Shown here piece after piece: positions 1 through 11,560 of a stretch of DNA of 64,000 nucleotides. The notes under the pieces are model-generated. The model ran no database searches, was not told the origin of the DNA, and saw only the letters and a list, made by a program, of their open reading frames with translations. Within the stretch, counting starts at the first letter, position 1. Every line of letters starts with the position of its first letter. The stretch is from Acanthosepion lycidas (taxonomy: Eukaryota; Mollusca; Cephalopoda; Sepiida; Sepiidae). The position numbers were made by a program, and so were the translations under genes. The DNA lies in assembly GCA_963932145.1 (NCBI GenBank), contig OZ010574.1, positions 59,724,342-59,788,341 of the forward strand, given 5' to 3'.

Positions 1-220
1 TTCAGAGTTTTGTTTCTCCTGTATTGCTTGTAAACTCACGGCTAGAGAAGTTAGTCTGCCCAGCTAATTAGCTTATTGTTGGAAAAGAAGAGATTGACTC
101 ATGCCTTTCTCAAGGACATTAGCGCGAAAGTGAAATTACCAGGATTTGAATTGAACTCCACGGTTCCACTTTCTGCGCTAATAACCGTCATGCGGTTATA
201 GACTGATCAATATAGATTTT
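1..220. other. No gene seen
   Basis: Unique-looking AT-rich sequence without a reading frame, RNA gene or repeat that I can support. Confidence 0.5.
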
Positions 221-404
221 AGCTTGGTCAAAATTGATTTGGGCTTGGTCAAAATCGATTTTAGCTTGGTCGAAATCGATTTTAGCTTGGTCGAAATCGA
301 TTTTAATTTGGTCGAAATCGATTTCCGCTTGGTCAAAAATCGATTTTAATTTGGTCGAAATCGATTTTGGCTTGGTCGAAATCCATTTTACCTAAGTCAA
401 AATC
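221..404. repeat. 21-bp tandem repeat, about 9 copies
   Basis: The unit is close to AGCTTGGTCGAAATCGATTTT. The GGTCRAAATCGATTTT core recurs every 20-21 bases, with point differences and one-base length changes, from 221 to about 404. Confidence 0.9.
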
Positions 405-1179
405 ACCGTCGTTCTACTGGACGGTACAATTTGATTTTTCCCCTAGGGTACGTAGATCATTTTCCATTTCCTTGTTTTGAGTATGCCGTTTTAAAAGCAG
501 TCCTAGAAGCACACTTCAAAATGGACAGCCAATATATATTGTTAAAATCGCTTAACGGAAGAGTATAATTTTTTCTTTCTTTCAGCAAATCGATAAGTAC
601 TGGTTACGATGGCAACGAGATTTCATATCAACATATCCGTCGTTTTAAAATCTTCTGTTTCCCTCTCCTGGCAGCAAGGTTATTATTATTGGCTAACTTT
701 TCGTCATCAGCGCCATTTTGACAAACAATAGTTGTTGTTTTTTTTCAAGTACCTTTTTTTTTTAAAACATTTTATTGAAACGATACTCAATCATTACTTC
801 AGACGAATCATTAACAGGTTTGATAACGATAATAAAAATTAATAATTGCAGATTTTAATTCAAAATTTTAATAGTTTTTTTTTTATGAATGCCCCAAAAT
901 AACAACTGCATTTATTTACGTGAGATCAACAAATATTGCCTGTTTAGGGAAACAATTGTCATTATTATTAAATTTTGCTAAGACATCTTCAGTATTATTA
1001 TTGTTGCCTTTTAGTGAAACGTGTCTTTACTATTAACAACCCTTAAACTATTTTGCTAATTTTGAGTCATAGATTAAATTAATAGAGAATAAGATCCATC
1101 TAAGAATTTCACAAAAAGCCAAACTATTTTGCTCGTATATAAGGAATTTAAATGTTCTAACGTTTTTAGAATGGAAACT
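405..1179. other. No gene seen
   Basis: AT-rich sequence with homopolymer T runs. Short frames here show no family resemblance. Confidence 0.5.
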
Positions 1180-1328
1180 TAATAAGATAAAAACCAAATA
1201 GGAAAGTTTTATCAATCTAACATGTTTCACTTTTATTAAAGCTTCATCAAGAAATGAAATATAAAGCTTTAATTAAAGTGAAACATGTTAAATTGAAAAA
1301 CATTGCCTATTTGTTCTTTATCTTATTA
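1180..1328. repeat. Fold-back repeat with about 65-bp arms
   Basis: The left arm (1180-1243) and right arm (1262-1328) are imperfect reverse complements around a loop of about 18 bases. The inner arms read AACATGTTTCACTTTTATTA and its complement. It has the form of a snap-back MITE, but I see no diagnostic terminus. Confidence 0.7.
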
Positions 1329-1734
1329 TTCTGTCGAATTCCGATCCATATTTGATCTGTATTTGATCCCAGTTCATAGAAGTTTTTCATTTGTCTGGAG
1401 TTAATAATTAGCGGGGTTTTTTTTTATTATTACATGGTGTATATCAGTATAAATTAATGAATTCAGTAGATTTATCTGACCCTGACAATCGGTGTATCTG
1501 TGAAACTTGAAATCGGAAAGATAAGTCCTTTGAGTTTTTATTTATTTATTAACTACAGTTGTTCTATTTTTTTTAAATACTCGGCACATTGTTTATAAAA
1601 TTCGTCTTTAAACGTGTTAAACTCCAGCAATTTACTGAACTACGTGCTTTGGTAGGCGTTAAAGATTTGTATTATTATTATTACTAGCCAAAAATCTGTC
1701 TTGCGAAGCATTTTTATTAATCAATTTATTTATC

Positions 1735-1815
1735 AGGGGGTACAGATAAAAATTGAAAAATTAACAACTTTTTGCATTTCCCTGAAACAGATGTTAAACA
1801 CGTCTATCTTCATTA
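1735..1815 (+). repeat. Dispersed repeat, copy 1 (AACAGATGTTAAACAC family)
   Basis: The segment around GGGTACAGATAAAAATTG and CTGAAACAGATGTTAAACAC reappears at 50906-50985 and, decayed, at 52733-52795. In those places it adjoins 120-bp tandem repeats. Class unknown. Confidence 0.6.
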
Positions 1816-1854
1816 TTCACATTGTTCGGACTGTTGTCCTCATTTTTATATACA

Positions 1855-2158
1855 GTAGAATTTCGAAGTGAACCCTTTATTTAGTGCACAAGCGTAGATT
1901 GTTGTAGTTCCACGCGCCATGTCTTTTTTCGTTATTTCAATTTCAGTTAATTCCCTTTAGTAACTCAATTCTCCATGTTTTTTGTTTCCCTCTACGGTAG
2001 CCAGATACCGAACTCACAAGTCTTTGGGTCAAGTCACTTTTTGGATCACTCAACCAATGATTTTATCCACTTGGCCATGTGTTCTTGGGTTAATAAAATA
2101 AAGGGTTCGGTTCGAAATTCCAACGTATGTCACCTGAAGAAGGCCGAAAGGTTGTGAA
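1855..2158 (+). repeat. Inverted-arm repeat with a hammerhead-like motif
   Basis: GAATTTCGAAGTGAACCC near 1857 is answered by its near-complement at 2100-2122. Immediately after lies CCTGAAGAAGGCCGAAAGG (about 2137-2156), resembling the CUGANGA, stem II, GAAA core of a hammerhead ribozyme with a collapsed stem II. The same pairing of AAAGGGTTC and this motif occurs at 63855-63930, so this is a dispersed family. A link to Penelope-like elements is inference. Confidence 0.45.
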
Positions 2159-2615
2159 TAATAATCGTAATTAAAAAAAAAATTGTCTACTTGAAGAAAG
2201 TTAAAATAAAAAATACTTACTATATATAAAAAAAACTTTAATTTATTTTTAAATTTTAAATCTTTTTCACTTAAAATATTTTTTAAATCAGATTAACTTA
2301 AAAATATGTTTTAAATATTTAAAATATTGTTTGTTCAAAGAAAGCTGAACTATAAATAATTAATCTACATACAAACAGCAAATCAGGATCTCTTTTTGTC
2401 TGTCTTTAATTTAAAAACATTTTAATTAAAAATTGTTTGAAGAATGTCAAAATAAAAATACTTACTGCATAAACAACTCGTAAATCATTATGCGCCGGAC
2501 GAACGCACCATATAAGCACGCATGAAATCACAGACTTTTAGTATTATATAGATGGAAACAATAAAAAAAACCCTTCTATATAGAATCAGAAAGCAACAGT
2601 TGAAATTTTTGAGAC
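2159..2615. other. No gene seen; short AT-rich duplications
   Basis: Two related phrases, GTTAAAATAAAAAATACTTA near 2200 and GTCAAAATAAAAATACTTAC near 2446, mark an old short duplication. Nothing else is recognised. Confidence 0.4.
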
Positions 2616-2804
2616 AAATACGTTGGACACTATTATAAGTGGGGGTAATATGCTATCTAAGTAGTCCACCACTAGCAGTGGTTTACCTACTTCACGCCGC
2701 TGGCGAGTATTGTATTTTGTTGATGCTATAAAGATTATCATTTCATTTCCAACCTCCGTTTTGGTTATTCCTCATTCAGTAACCCTTTCTACGTTACAAC
2801 AGAC

Positions 2805-2990
2805 ACATAAAGATGGTTTGGAGAATTTGACGATCACGAGTTATACTGAAGGCAAAGCAGGGTAGGGGAAAACGCCGAGTGGCTTACCTAACGAGCATAT
2901 ATAAATGAACGGTTGGAGAGGGAAAGGGTGGTATATATATATTGCTTAGAGCCGCAAAAATAGGTGTTTGTAGGGTGACGGGACGTGACA
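2805..2990 (+). pseudogene. LINE ORF2 C-terminal relic (RTE-like tail)
   Basis: The plus-strand reading gives pieces such as SYTEGKAG and LLRAAK (2840-2960). They match the last residues of the ORF2 of widespread animal LINEs, in which a TGKIEGKRSRGR-like stretch is followed by a KDRKLWRAM-type ending. It is interrupted by stops and lacks everything upstream, as expected of a 5'-truncated copy. It lies inside the long-inverted-repeat element. Confidence 0.5.
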
Positions 2991-3329
2991 CATAAAAAAT
3001 CAGATATGAGAATAAATGACAATATTCAAACAAAGAAGTTTTCTGTAAGGCAATAAAAATCGTTGCAAGTAATATTAAAGTCGAAACAACAAAAAAAACT
3101 TAACAAAATGAAAGTTATAAAATATCCTAGTCACATGTAAACTAATAAAATGAATTATTTCTATAAATGAACAATTAAATATATGTTTCTATGACCTATA
3201 TCTTTTTTTATTTATGTTACTATTTGTTGCCAAAATAAGACCTGACACTGCCCTCCCAACAAAGCATAGATATTATAAACTGAAACCCACACGATATATT
3301 GTTTGCATAAGCATATAACAAAGAAGAAC

Positions 3330-3510
3330 TTTGCTTAATGGTACCCAGACTTTAGGAATTTAAGCGCAGTATTAGATTTTACAATAGGGTCTCGTAATTT
3401 TACAGTTGAAATAGCTATATGTAACCGTAAATTCTATGCTAACAGTTTCTTCACTCGTACTTATCGCTCGTGGGACTATTTATCAACTCCATTCTTTCAA
3501 GGCCAACATG
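3330..3510 (+). pseudogene. LINE ORF2 tail fragment (CR1/Jockey-like)
   Basis: The phrase GAATTTAAGCGCAGTATTAG and the following CTCGTGGGACTATTTATC match the better preserved copies at 3905-4115, 28320-28575 and 48128-48690. There the protein reads EFKRSTRLAARSHQFTVE and ends in RLWNSL. Stops break the frame. It sits just inside the right arm of the inverted-repeat element. Confidence 0.6.
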
Positions 3511-3716
3511 ATCTTGAAGAAATAACCACGGAAAAATCCATTTCAATATCGTTGTAACCTAGAAAAGATTACTGAATAAGGAATAACCAAAACGGAGGTT
3601 GGGAATGAAATAGTAACCTTTATAACATCAATAAATACAATACTCGCCAACGGCTTGAAGTAGGTAAACCACTGCTATTACCCCCATTTACAATAGTGTC
3701 CAACGTATTTATGAGT

Positions 3717-3875
3717 TTTGGGACATACCCATTAGTGTTCATAGGTACGGTATATAACACTTTTATTTTATTTTTCTCCTTCCTTAATAATGTTTCTCTT
3801 TTTTCTTACTCTTTCATACTCAGTAACTTAGTGTCTTAGTGGCTTTAATGCCTTGCTTGGAAAGAAATGATTCTA
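3717..3875 (+). repeat. 3' UTR of the same LINE family
   Basis: This ends in the family signature GTGTCTTAGTGGCTTTAATG followed by CCTTGCTTGG. Its upstream half, through CTTCCTTAATAATGTTTCTC, aligns with the complement of 47760-47885. The signature marks 3' ends of this LINE at seven or more places in the window. Confidence 0.65.
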
Positions 3876-3904
3876 AAAAATAGAAAGATCTATTAATACC
3901 AATA

Positions 3905-4115
3905 TTATTGATTGGCAACTTTGATTTTTCTAATGAATCTTCTTGTATTGTACTTAAACATTATGAATTAAAGCGCAGTACTAGAATGGCGGCGAGGTCT
4001 CATCTATTTACAGTTGAAACGGCTAGATTTGACTATAAGTTCTATGGTGAAAATTTCTTTCTTGCACTTCTCGCTTGTGGGACTATCTGCCGGCTACTTG
4101 TATACTTGTCTCTCC
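3905..4115 (+). pseudogene. LINE ORF2 C-terminal fragment (CR1/Jockey-like)
   Basis: An open stretch (frame from 3908) reads LKHYELKRSTRMAARSHLF, then FTVETARFDYKFYGENFF, then a CGTI piece equivalent to RLWNSL. This is the extreme C-terminus of a non-LTR ORF2, distal to the reverse transcriptase. Everything upstream is missing, so it is a 5'-truncated insertion. Family assignment rests on the paralogous tails in this window and remembered LINE proteins. Confidence 0.65.
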
Positions 4116-4149
4116 TTAATAATATTTTTCTATTTTTTTTCTTTTTTTT

Positions 4150-4330
4150 TAAGCATTTCACCCCAAGCAAGGCAGGAAGCCACTAGGACGCAAGGGGTTA
4201 CAGAAAATTTAGAGCAAGATCAGATAGGAGTGATAGAAGAAAGGATGAGGAGAAGGGTAGTGGATATTATTTCACACTCAATAACATACTGTGTCTTAGT
4301 GGCTTTACTGTCTTGCATGGGGTGAAATTA
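4150..4330. repeat. Two LINE 3' ends in inverted orientation
   Basis: CACCCCAAGCAAGGCAGGAAG at 4158 (minus-strand 3' end) faces GTGTCTTAGTGGCTTTACTG at 4291 (plus-strand 3' end), with about 80 bases between them. They form a potential hairpin with about 45-bp arms. Confidence 0.65.
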
Positions 4331-4629
4331 TATAAAAAAGAAACAAAGATCTATTAATACCAAATTTATTGAGTGGCAACATTGATTTATATCACAAAAC
4401 CTGTCGTACTAGATTATCTTTGTATCCCATTGGCAATTTTTCATATTGAAAAATATTTTTCCTATATTACTAATTAGACATGTAGGTCTTTTTTTGTCTA
4501 GCGATAAGAATTCTTCGATGACAGCTTGCCTGTGTGTCTTTGCAAAATAATCGATACGGATTGATCATTTCATAAAATCAGAGAAATAACTTAATTAATT
4601 TTTTTGACTCATCTCCAATGCTTAACCTT

Positions 4630-6770
4630 ACAATAGTCAATAATGCCATATTGCTGACATATCTGCACCGTTGACCACTTATTATCGTTTCATGAGTCAA
4701 ATTCGACCAAAGACATAATATTGCACTGCTATCTGCACCATTGACCTCTTATCTATTGCTTTATCAATACAAAAGTCAGATTTGACCAAAAACACAATAT
4801 TACGACTCTGTTTGCACTGTTGAACCATTATCCCATACTTTATCGTTACAAGAGTCAAATTTGACCCAAAATGCAATATTACTGCCATATCAGCAACGTT
4901 GACACCTTTTCATATATTTTATCCTTACAAGAGTTAAATTCGGCCAAAAATACAATATTACTGCCATATCTGCATCGTTGATCACTTATCCCATGTTTTA
5001 CCATGACAAGAGTCAAATTGGACCAAAAACGCAATATTTCAGTCATATCTGCACTGTTGACTCCTTATCCCATGCTTTATCATTAAAATCACATTCGACC
5101 CAAAATATAACATTACTGTTCTATCTGTTCTGTTGACCCCTTATCCCATGCTCTATCGTTACAAGGGTCAAATTGGACTACGAATGCAATATGACTGCCA
5201 TATCAGCACCTTTGAATCCTTATGACATGCTTTATCGTTACAAGATTCAAATTCGGCCAAAAATACAATATTGCTGACATATCTGCATCGCTGACATCTT
5301 ATCACACGCTTTCTCATTACAAGAGTCAAATTGGACTAAAAATTGCAATATTACTGCTATATGCGCGCCGTTGACCACTTATCCCATGCTTTATCGTTAC
5401 AAGAGTCAGATTCGACGAAATTATTGGCATATATGCACTGTTTACCCCTTATCCCATGCATTACAAATATAAAATTCTTCCAAAAATGCAATATTACTGT
5501 CATATCTGACCTGTTGACCCTTTATCCCATTCTTTATCGTTTATAGAGACAAATTCGACCAAAAATGTAATATTACTGCCATATCTGCACCATTGCCCGC
5601 GTATTTCATAATTTATCGTTACCAGTGGCAAATTCAATCAAAACAGCAACATTACTGCCATATCTGCACAGCTGACCCCTTATCCCACGCTTTATCGTTA
5701 CAAAAATCAAATTCGACCAAAACAAGAGACAAATTTGATCAAAAACTCAGTATTACTGCCATATCTGCACTATCGACACCTTATCCCATGATTTATCGTT
5801 ACAAGAGACAAATTCGACTAAACAGAATATTGATACCATATTTGCACCGTTGATCTCTTATCAAAGCCTACAATAGACAAATCCGACCAAAAACACTATA
5901 TTATTGCCATATTTGTCCCGTTGACCCTTTATACCACGTTTTGCCGTCAGAATAGTCAAATTCGACCAAAAAGCCGTATATTGCCGTATATGCACCGTTG
6001 ACACATTACCCATGTTTTATCGTTACAAGAGTGAAATTCAACTAAAGACGCTATATTGCACCATATTTGCGCCGTTGATCAATTATTCCATGCGTTATCC
6101 ATGCGAGAGTCAAATTCGAGCAAAAATGCAATATTACTACCATATCAGCTCCGTTGACCCTCTATCCCAGGTTTTAACCTCACCAGTCAAATTCAACTGA
6201 AAATGAAATATTACTGTAATATCTGCACCGTTGACCTCTTATCAAATGCTTTATCAATACAGGCGTCAAAATCGACCGAAATCGCAATGTTACTGACTTA
6301 TCTGCACCGCTTCCCCATTATCCCATGCTTTAACATTGCAAGAGTCAAATCCGACTAAAAATGCAATATTACTGCCATATCAGCACCGTTGAGCGTTTAT
6401 CCCATGCACTATCGTTACAAGAGTGGAATTCGACCAAAAAGCACTATTATTGTAGTATATGCACCGTTGACCTTTAAGGCCATGGTTTATCGTTACAAGG
6501 ATTAAATTTTTACCGTAAATTGCATTATTATTGTTCTACCTGCATTGTTTGCCCTTTATCCCATGCTTTATCGTCAGAAGAAACAAATTCGACGAAAATG
6601 CAATATTACTGCGACATCGGCATCGTTGACTCCTTATGACAAGTTTTATCGTTACAGGAGTGAAATTCGACCAAAGACGCAATATTGCTGCCATATCTGT
6701 CCCGTTGATCCATTATCCCATGCTTTATTGTTCCAAAAGTGAAATTCGACCAAAAACGCAATATTTTATA
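4630..6770. repeat. Minisatellite, about 27 copies of a 79-bp unit
   Basis: A typical unit runs CAATATTACTGCCATATCTG, CACCGTTGACCCCTTATCCC, ATGCTTTATCGTTACAAGAG, TCAAATTCGACCAAAAATG. Units differ by roughly 10-20 per cent and by short indels, and some are truncated (for example around 5420 and 5720). The unit length is not a multiple of three and every frame contains stops. The array ends in ATATTTATAT and a (TA)n run. No paralogous array lies elsewhere in the window. Confidence 0.95.
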
Positions 6771-6821
6771 TTTTTATATTATTATTATTTATATATTTGC
6801 ATTTGCATTTGTTGACCCCTT

Positions 6822-6823
<2 letters not shown>

Positions 6824-6864
<41 letters not shown>
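6824..6864. repeat. (TA)n microsatellite
   Basis: About 20 uninterrupted TA dinucleotides directly after the minisatellite. Confidence 0.95.
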
Positions 6865-6868
<4 letters not shown>

Positions 6869-7865
6869 TCAGACCTTTATAGTTAAAACCCGACATACTA
6901 CGGCCACGGAGCCGAACCATCATCGTCATTCCCTCCGTGTTCTACTTGTAAGGGGGAAGTTCTGCTCAGGCATTGTTTTGTTTTTTTTGGGGGGGAGGGT
7001 TGCCGTTGCATTTTATAACAGACTCCTGTGGAGACTTGACTGAGGGAAATCATTAACTATCCTCCATTTCCTTCACTTTGTACTTTCTCTTCATCCGTTC
7101 AGGGACATTTATTCCGTAACCCTCTACCTTGAGTGGCACTTTAGCTTTGTGTTGGGTGTATTTTAATAAAAGTAGGATTTTAAAAACGCGGCAAAATAGA
7201 TCTGTGCCGTCAGCTAAAAAACGACAATGATATCTTTGCTTGTACCTATCTTCCTTCCTCTTGAATTAATATATGGTTGTTTTGTGTTGCAATGTTATCT
7301 TTGTTTAAAATAACCACGAATTATAAAGGCCATTTAGGAATTTTTCCCGATTATGCGCACGAATATATGTCTTAGGGTGTGCATAGAGTGAAATGAATAA
7401 ACACAAAGCTGGAAATAACTGTTTAACAGCTTTTATTTGTAGTTGAAAGAGAGAGTTCAAAATAATGGTATTTTGCAGGAAGAGTTGGTTTTCCCAGCTA
7501 ACAGAGTTCTTCCCTTGAGTAGAAGTTTCAAAGAGAGAGATTTCTCCACTTGTTCTCACGAGGAATGAGAAATCTGAATTTCAAACAGCTATGACTGGTA
7601 CGTGTCTACTGCAGTAAGGGTTGTAAGTAGTTCTTCGTGCTGGCCTTGAAAGTAGCGGTCGTTGTAATGGAAAAGTGAAAAAGAGAGACAGAATAGGGCC
7701 CGGTTATTTTTATGAATTTTGGGACTTCCTGTTGTATCCTGCTCATTACTTCCGTTGATGCTAATGTTGAATCGAGCAAAGAAAGCACATACTTTCCAGA
7801 ATAGCCCCAAGCCAGATAGTTTTTTATACCGTAGTCAGAAAGAGTGTCAAGGAACAGGAGACTAG
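6865..7865. other. No gene seen
   Basis: Mixed-composition sequence. Minus-strand frames of 73-100 codons overlap each other and look like chance. AATAAA motifs on the minus strand near 7390 may belong to the retroelement-like segment that follows. Confidence 0.4.
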
Positions 7866-8172
7866 GTAGCCAAACAAAGAATAAGAGCTTTATTAAATGC
7901 TCATACATTGAACTGAAAACTTGAGTAAATCAACTACTCCTCGGTATTTACCCGAAACCTCTCCACAAGGCGGGTTGTTGCACAGGCCGGTTTTTAACGT
8001 GGGGTTATTCCGAGAAAGTACACACGGGCAAAAATTCCACGTAGGCATATACACAAGGTTGGGTGGCTGGCTGTCTAGCCTCGTCTGGGCTCCTCTCTGC
8101 CCGGAGGTCGACATGATAGGAGAAAACCTATCCTCTAAATCAACTGCTCCTCAAGTTCTATTCTAATGTGGC
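7866..8172 (-). mobile_element. Possible solo LTR
   Basis: Read on the minus strand, the segment begins TGTAGCCACATT and ends near GTTTGGCTACC, giving short imperfect inverted ends of the TG...CA kind. It is less AT-rich than its surroundings and has an AATAAA signal about 30 bases before its end. Size (about 307 bp) and layout suit a solo LTR. No second copy, target duplication or internal region is visible, so this is tentative. Confidence 0.3.
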
Positions 8173-8184
8173 TACATATTTATA

Positions 8185-8700
8185 AGTAGGAGCAGTCCAT
8201 TTCACAGTAGTAGGGTGAATCAGGAAGTACGCTGATTCTTAAACTTTGTTTCTGTTATAGAATAGCAGTTACTAACCTTGCGTCGATAGACCGTGTTCTA
8301 ATCGACTGGCTTCGATTTTCAAGGATTGCACCATTTTTAGGCCAGTACCAGGATAAGCTAAAGTAAAATTGAATTTCTGTTTATTCACGTTTTTGTAGCA
8401 ATCAGCTAAATTTAATAAATAGCAGAAGAGGATTAGCAAAGAGAGGTAATCGTTAAATAATCACTTCCTTGAGTGTGTAGGTGTATAATCGACAAATGAA
8501 AGCATGAATGATTATAACGTAGGCGACATGTTTGAGAATTGCAGACAACGGATTGGCCTTTCATCACTTGCTTTTTCTTACTTTCGATATGAGGTCAAAT
8601 GTTAAGAATGATTTTTTTTCCATTCGACCATATTTGCATATCTGAGCTAAAGAAATGGCGGTGGTTGGACATTCTTTTTCTGTTCAACTTTTACAATAAA
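8185..8700. other. No gene seen
   Basis: AT-rich sequence with no recognisable feature. Confidence 0.4.
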
Positions 8701-8702
8701 CA

Positions 8703-9819
8703 ATATATATTTTTTTTTATTTATTTATTTATCATTGGTTACCTCGATTAATTTATGCTTATTTCCCATTTCTTATTTTTATTCTTTCTCTTGTTCTTTA
8801 TTTTGTTTTTCATTTTCTTATTTCTTTGTCTATGGCTCTTGCAGATTTTTTCTTTCTTTCCATTTTATTGATTCCTTTCTTTTTATTGGTATATCCTTTA
8901 TCTTGCTTGACTTGACGTAAATGATTCTTTCTTTTTTTTTCTTCCTTATTTCGTGCCTTTGTCACGTTTCTTTCTTACCATTTCTTTCCATTTTTTTTTA
9001 TTTATTTTTCTTCCGTTTCTTTCTTTTTATTTACATCCATTTTTCTTTATTTCTTTTTCATTCTTAACATTTATTTTTATTCTATCTTACCCTTACTTTT
9101 TTTCTTACCTTTTCTTTGTCATTCATTTTTTCATCTCATTTCCTAACTTTTTTCTTTTTTTCTTTCTTTCATTTTTATCATTTCGTCACCTATCTTAGTT
9201 TGTTTGTTTGTTTCTTTTTTTTCTTTCTTTCTTTCTGATCATTCCATTCCTTTTTCCTTTCTTTTTTTAACTTCCGTTTCATTCATTATCTTTCACGTTA
9301 TTGCCTCATTTCTCTTTCTCTTTCATTCATAACGTTTGTTTTATTCTATCTTACCCTTATTTTTTCTTACCTTTTTTTCGTTATTTATTTTTTAATACCA
9401 TCTCTTTTCTTTCTTTCTTTCTCATTTTGTCACGTTTCTTTCTTTCTTAGAATTTATTTCCTTTTTCTTCCTTTCTCATTTCTTCCGTTTCTTTCTTTTT
9501 CGTCCCCTTTCATTTTTTTTCTTTTGCGTTATTTATTTTTCTTCTCATTTTTTTCTTTCTTACGCTTTCTTTCTTTCTTTTTTCTTTCTTTCTCGTGCTC
9601 ATTGGTAGCACTTTATTTTTATTCTCGCTTTCTTTCTTTATTATTTTCTCACAATTTCTTTCTTACCATTTCTTTCCTTTTCCTTTTCCTTTCTTTCTCA
9701 TTACTTTTGATTTTTTTTTCTCTTTATCTTTCATTATTTTCTTTCTTTCTTTTATCTTATTTAATTTTTTTCTTCTCATTTTTGTCTTTCTTATTCGTTA
9801 GGTTTATTTCTTCCTTAGC

Positions 9820-9866
<47 letters not shown>

Positions 9867-9925
9867 TTGTAACACTTCTTTATTTTTATCTCCCCTTTCC
9901 CTTTCATTCTTTCTCATCTTAACAA
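8703..9925. repeat. Polypyrimidine tract, 1.2 kb, TTTC-rich
   Basis: The plus strand is almost entirely T and C for over 1.2 kb, built on degenerate TTTC/TTTTC units, with a pure (CTTT)n run at about 9820-9867. Long hydrophobic F/L/S frames across it are products of composition. The matching polypurine tract at 17036-17880 is the same kind of repeat in the other orientation. Confidence 0.9.
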
Positions 9926-10294
9926 TAAATAACAAAAATAATGGATATCAGAATTTGTTTTAATTAAAATCAATATGAATTATATCATTTCTGAAATATC
10001 GACGGACTTGCAAACTTAAAATCATAATCTAGAAATATACGCAACAATATAACGCCATAACAATTAGCCTAATTAATTAATGATTATTCATTGTGTAATC
10101 CATTTGCCAAAACGATTAGGTTTACAGATTACAAGCTAATGATTTTCTTTATTCATGACAACATTTTCTACTTCAGTAGAATCCCTGACAACCGGACTAA
10201 GAAGGCCTTCCGGAGATGAGGAATTGGTTACAAAGTCCGGATATGACGGGTTATATTTAGATTCAAATAAAAGAACTGAAATCAGGTTCAATAT
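9926..10294. other. No gene seen
   Basis: AT-rich spacer. From 10150 it becomes less AT-rich and may belong to the dispersed repeat that follows. Confidence 0.35.
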
Positions 10295-10375
10295 TTGCCT
10301 TTGTTTACTCTCCGGCGATCTATGTTCAAACTCAAGTGTCGGTAGCAACACTTATTTCCTATATAACAATTTCTT
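10295..10375 (+). repeat. Dispersed repeat shared with 62390-62455
   Basis: TGTTTACTCTCCGGCGATCT followed by CAAACTCAAGTGTCGGTAGC aligns with 62390-62455. On the minus strand it reads LEFEHRSPESKQ, possibly the end of a transposable-element protein that I do not recognise. Confidence 0.45.
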
Positions 10376-10739
10376 GTATGAGGTTCGGAAGAAAGTCCCG
10401 TAACCTTTTTAAGGATCACATTCACAGCCACTTATTCAATACTCCCTGTAAAATTAACGCTTCCCTTTTACGTTCTAACGTAATTTTCCTTTTCCCCATA
10501 TAGACGTTACTTAATAACGGAGGGGTTATATTTTGTATCGCCCTTTTAAAATGACCTTTAATCAGATCCATTTTTATTAGTTATTTTTGTTAATCTCTTA
10601 TTGTCTCTAATAAGATCTACGGTAAGAACGAACGATTTTTCTCACCGTCACATAACATTCATTAAAGTATATTTTTATGTCATATTTTATTATTATTTAT
10701 GGTTATTAATCTCTTATTTTGTCTAATTTATTAAATTTC
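10376..10739. other. No gene seen
   Basis: AT-rich spacer. Confidence 0.35.
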
Positions 10740-11000
10740 TCTAGGTATCTATTATAAAATAAACACAGTATCAGAAAGAGACAGTTCAAAGTCCTATGGC
10801 ACGTTATGAGGAAAGAAAGCTTAGAAAATTTAATACTCACAAGACATATTGAAAGCAAGAGAAAAGCAGAGAATAATCTACCTAATGAGATTGTGTAAAT
10901 GGTTAACAGAACAGATAAGATAGTGTAAAGTCAAATTTACTCAGAGCAACAAAGTATAAAAAGTGTGAAGAGCTATGATTGCCCAAGTCCAGAAGTGACA
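10740..11000 (+). pseudogene. LINE ORF2 C-terminal relic (RTE-like)
   Basis: The plus-strand reading gives QFKVLWHVMRKESLENLILT, then RHIESKRKAENNLPNEIV, then pieces equivalent to KLWRAM. This matches the LRFLGHIMRKEGLENLILTG region near the C-terminus of RTE/L1-like LINE ORF2 proteins. Only the last 80 or so codons are present, with stops. Confidence 0.65.
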
Positions 11001-11560
11001 CGGTCCAAAGAAGAAGAAGGGATTTTAAAAAAAAACAAAAAAACAAAACAAAAAAAACAGGAATTAGGAGAGATGGCAAAAAGACAAACTTTATTACGAA
11101 TAAATTTTCGTCCCCGTCTTTAAGAGGCACGCCACGTAGAACAACAACAACCTTAAGAGATGGCAAAAAAGTGAACTCTACTAGGAACTACAAATGGTAG
11201 GAAATTGTGGAGAACTATGATCGCCCAACTCCTGAAGTGACAAGGTACATAGAAGAAGAAGAAGAAGAAGAAGAAGAAGGACCTTGTTTAAATGGTTGGC
11301 AGAACAGGGATTAGGGGAGATATCAAAAAGGCAAACTTTACAGAAGGGCTACAAAGGACAGGAAATTGTGGAGAGCCATCGCCCACATCCTGAAGAGACG
11401 CGGCACATAAAAGAACGACCTTCTGTAAATGGTTGGCAAAAAAGGGATTAGAAGATATAGAAAAAAAAGTAAACTTTACTAAAACCTACAAAGAACAGGA
11501 AATTGTGGAGAGCTATGATCACCAATGTCCTGAAGAACATCGAAGATTAGTTTGAAAAGC
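11000..11560 (+). repeat. Tandem array of LINE 3' tails, period about 148 bp
   Basis: AGGAAATTGTGGAGARCYATG recurs at about 11199, 11347 and 11496, with a more diverged copy at about 10964. Each is followed by a CTGAAG...CAT phrase and purine-rich (GAA)n. The unit is the end of the LINE ORF2 (KLWRAM) plus a GAA-rich 3' end. Confidence 0.7.

Larger units (their letters stand above)
2616..3712. mobile_element. Element with long terminal inverted repeats (160-185 bp)
   Basis: The left arm 2616-2800 and right arm 3551-3712 are reverse complements over their whole length, apart from about 22 extra bases in the left arm and scattered substitutions. Each outer end carries AAATACGTTGGACACTATT, followed inward by a GGGGGTAATA motif. 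The 750-bp interior holds no transposase, only LINE-derived pieces, so this is a non-autonomous fold-back element that has captured or received LINE tails, or two inverted copies of one repeat. The exact termini and target duplication are not clear, and the superfamily is unassigned. Confidence 0.7.

Noticed and set aside
5343-6742. Several frames of 60-86 codons
   Set aside because: They lie in the 79-bp minisatellite, whose unit length is not a multiple of three, so frames rise and fall with it.
4630-6770. CRISPR-like array
   Set aside because: The units are contiguous 79-bp repeats without short constant repeats and unique spacers, and the DNA is animal.
8735-9922. Open frames of up to 132 codons rich in F, L and S
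   Set aside because: They translate a degenerate TTTC tract; composition explains them.
9926-10140. Promoter or origin-like AT-rich spacer
   Set aside because: AT-richness is general here and no specific motif supports either.
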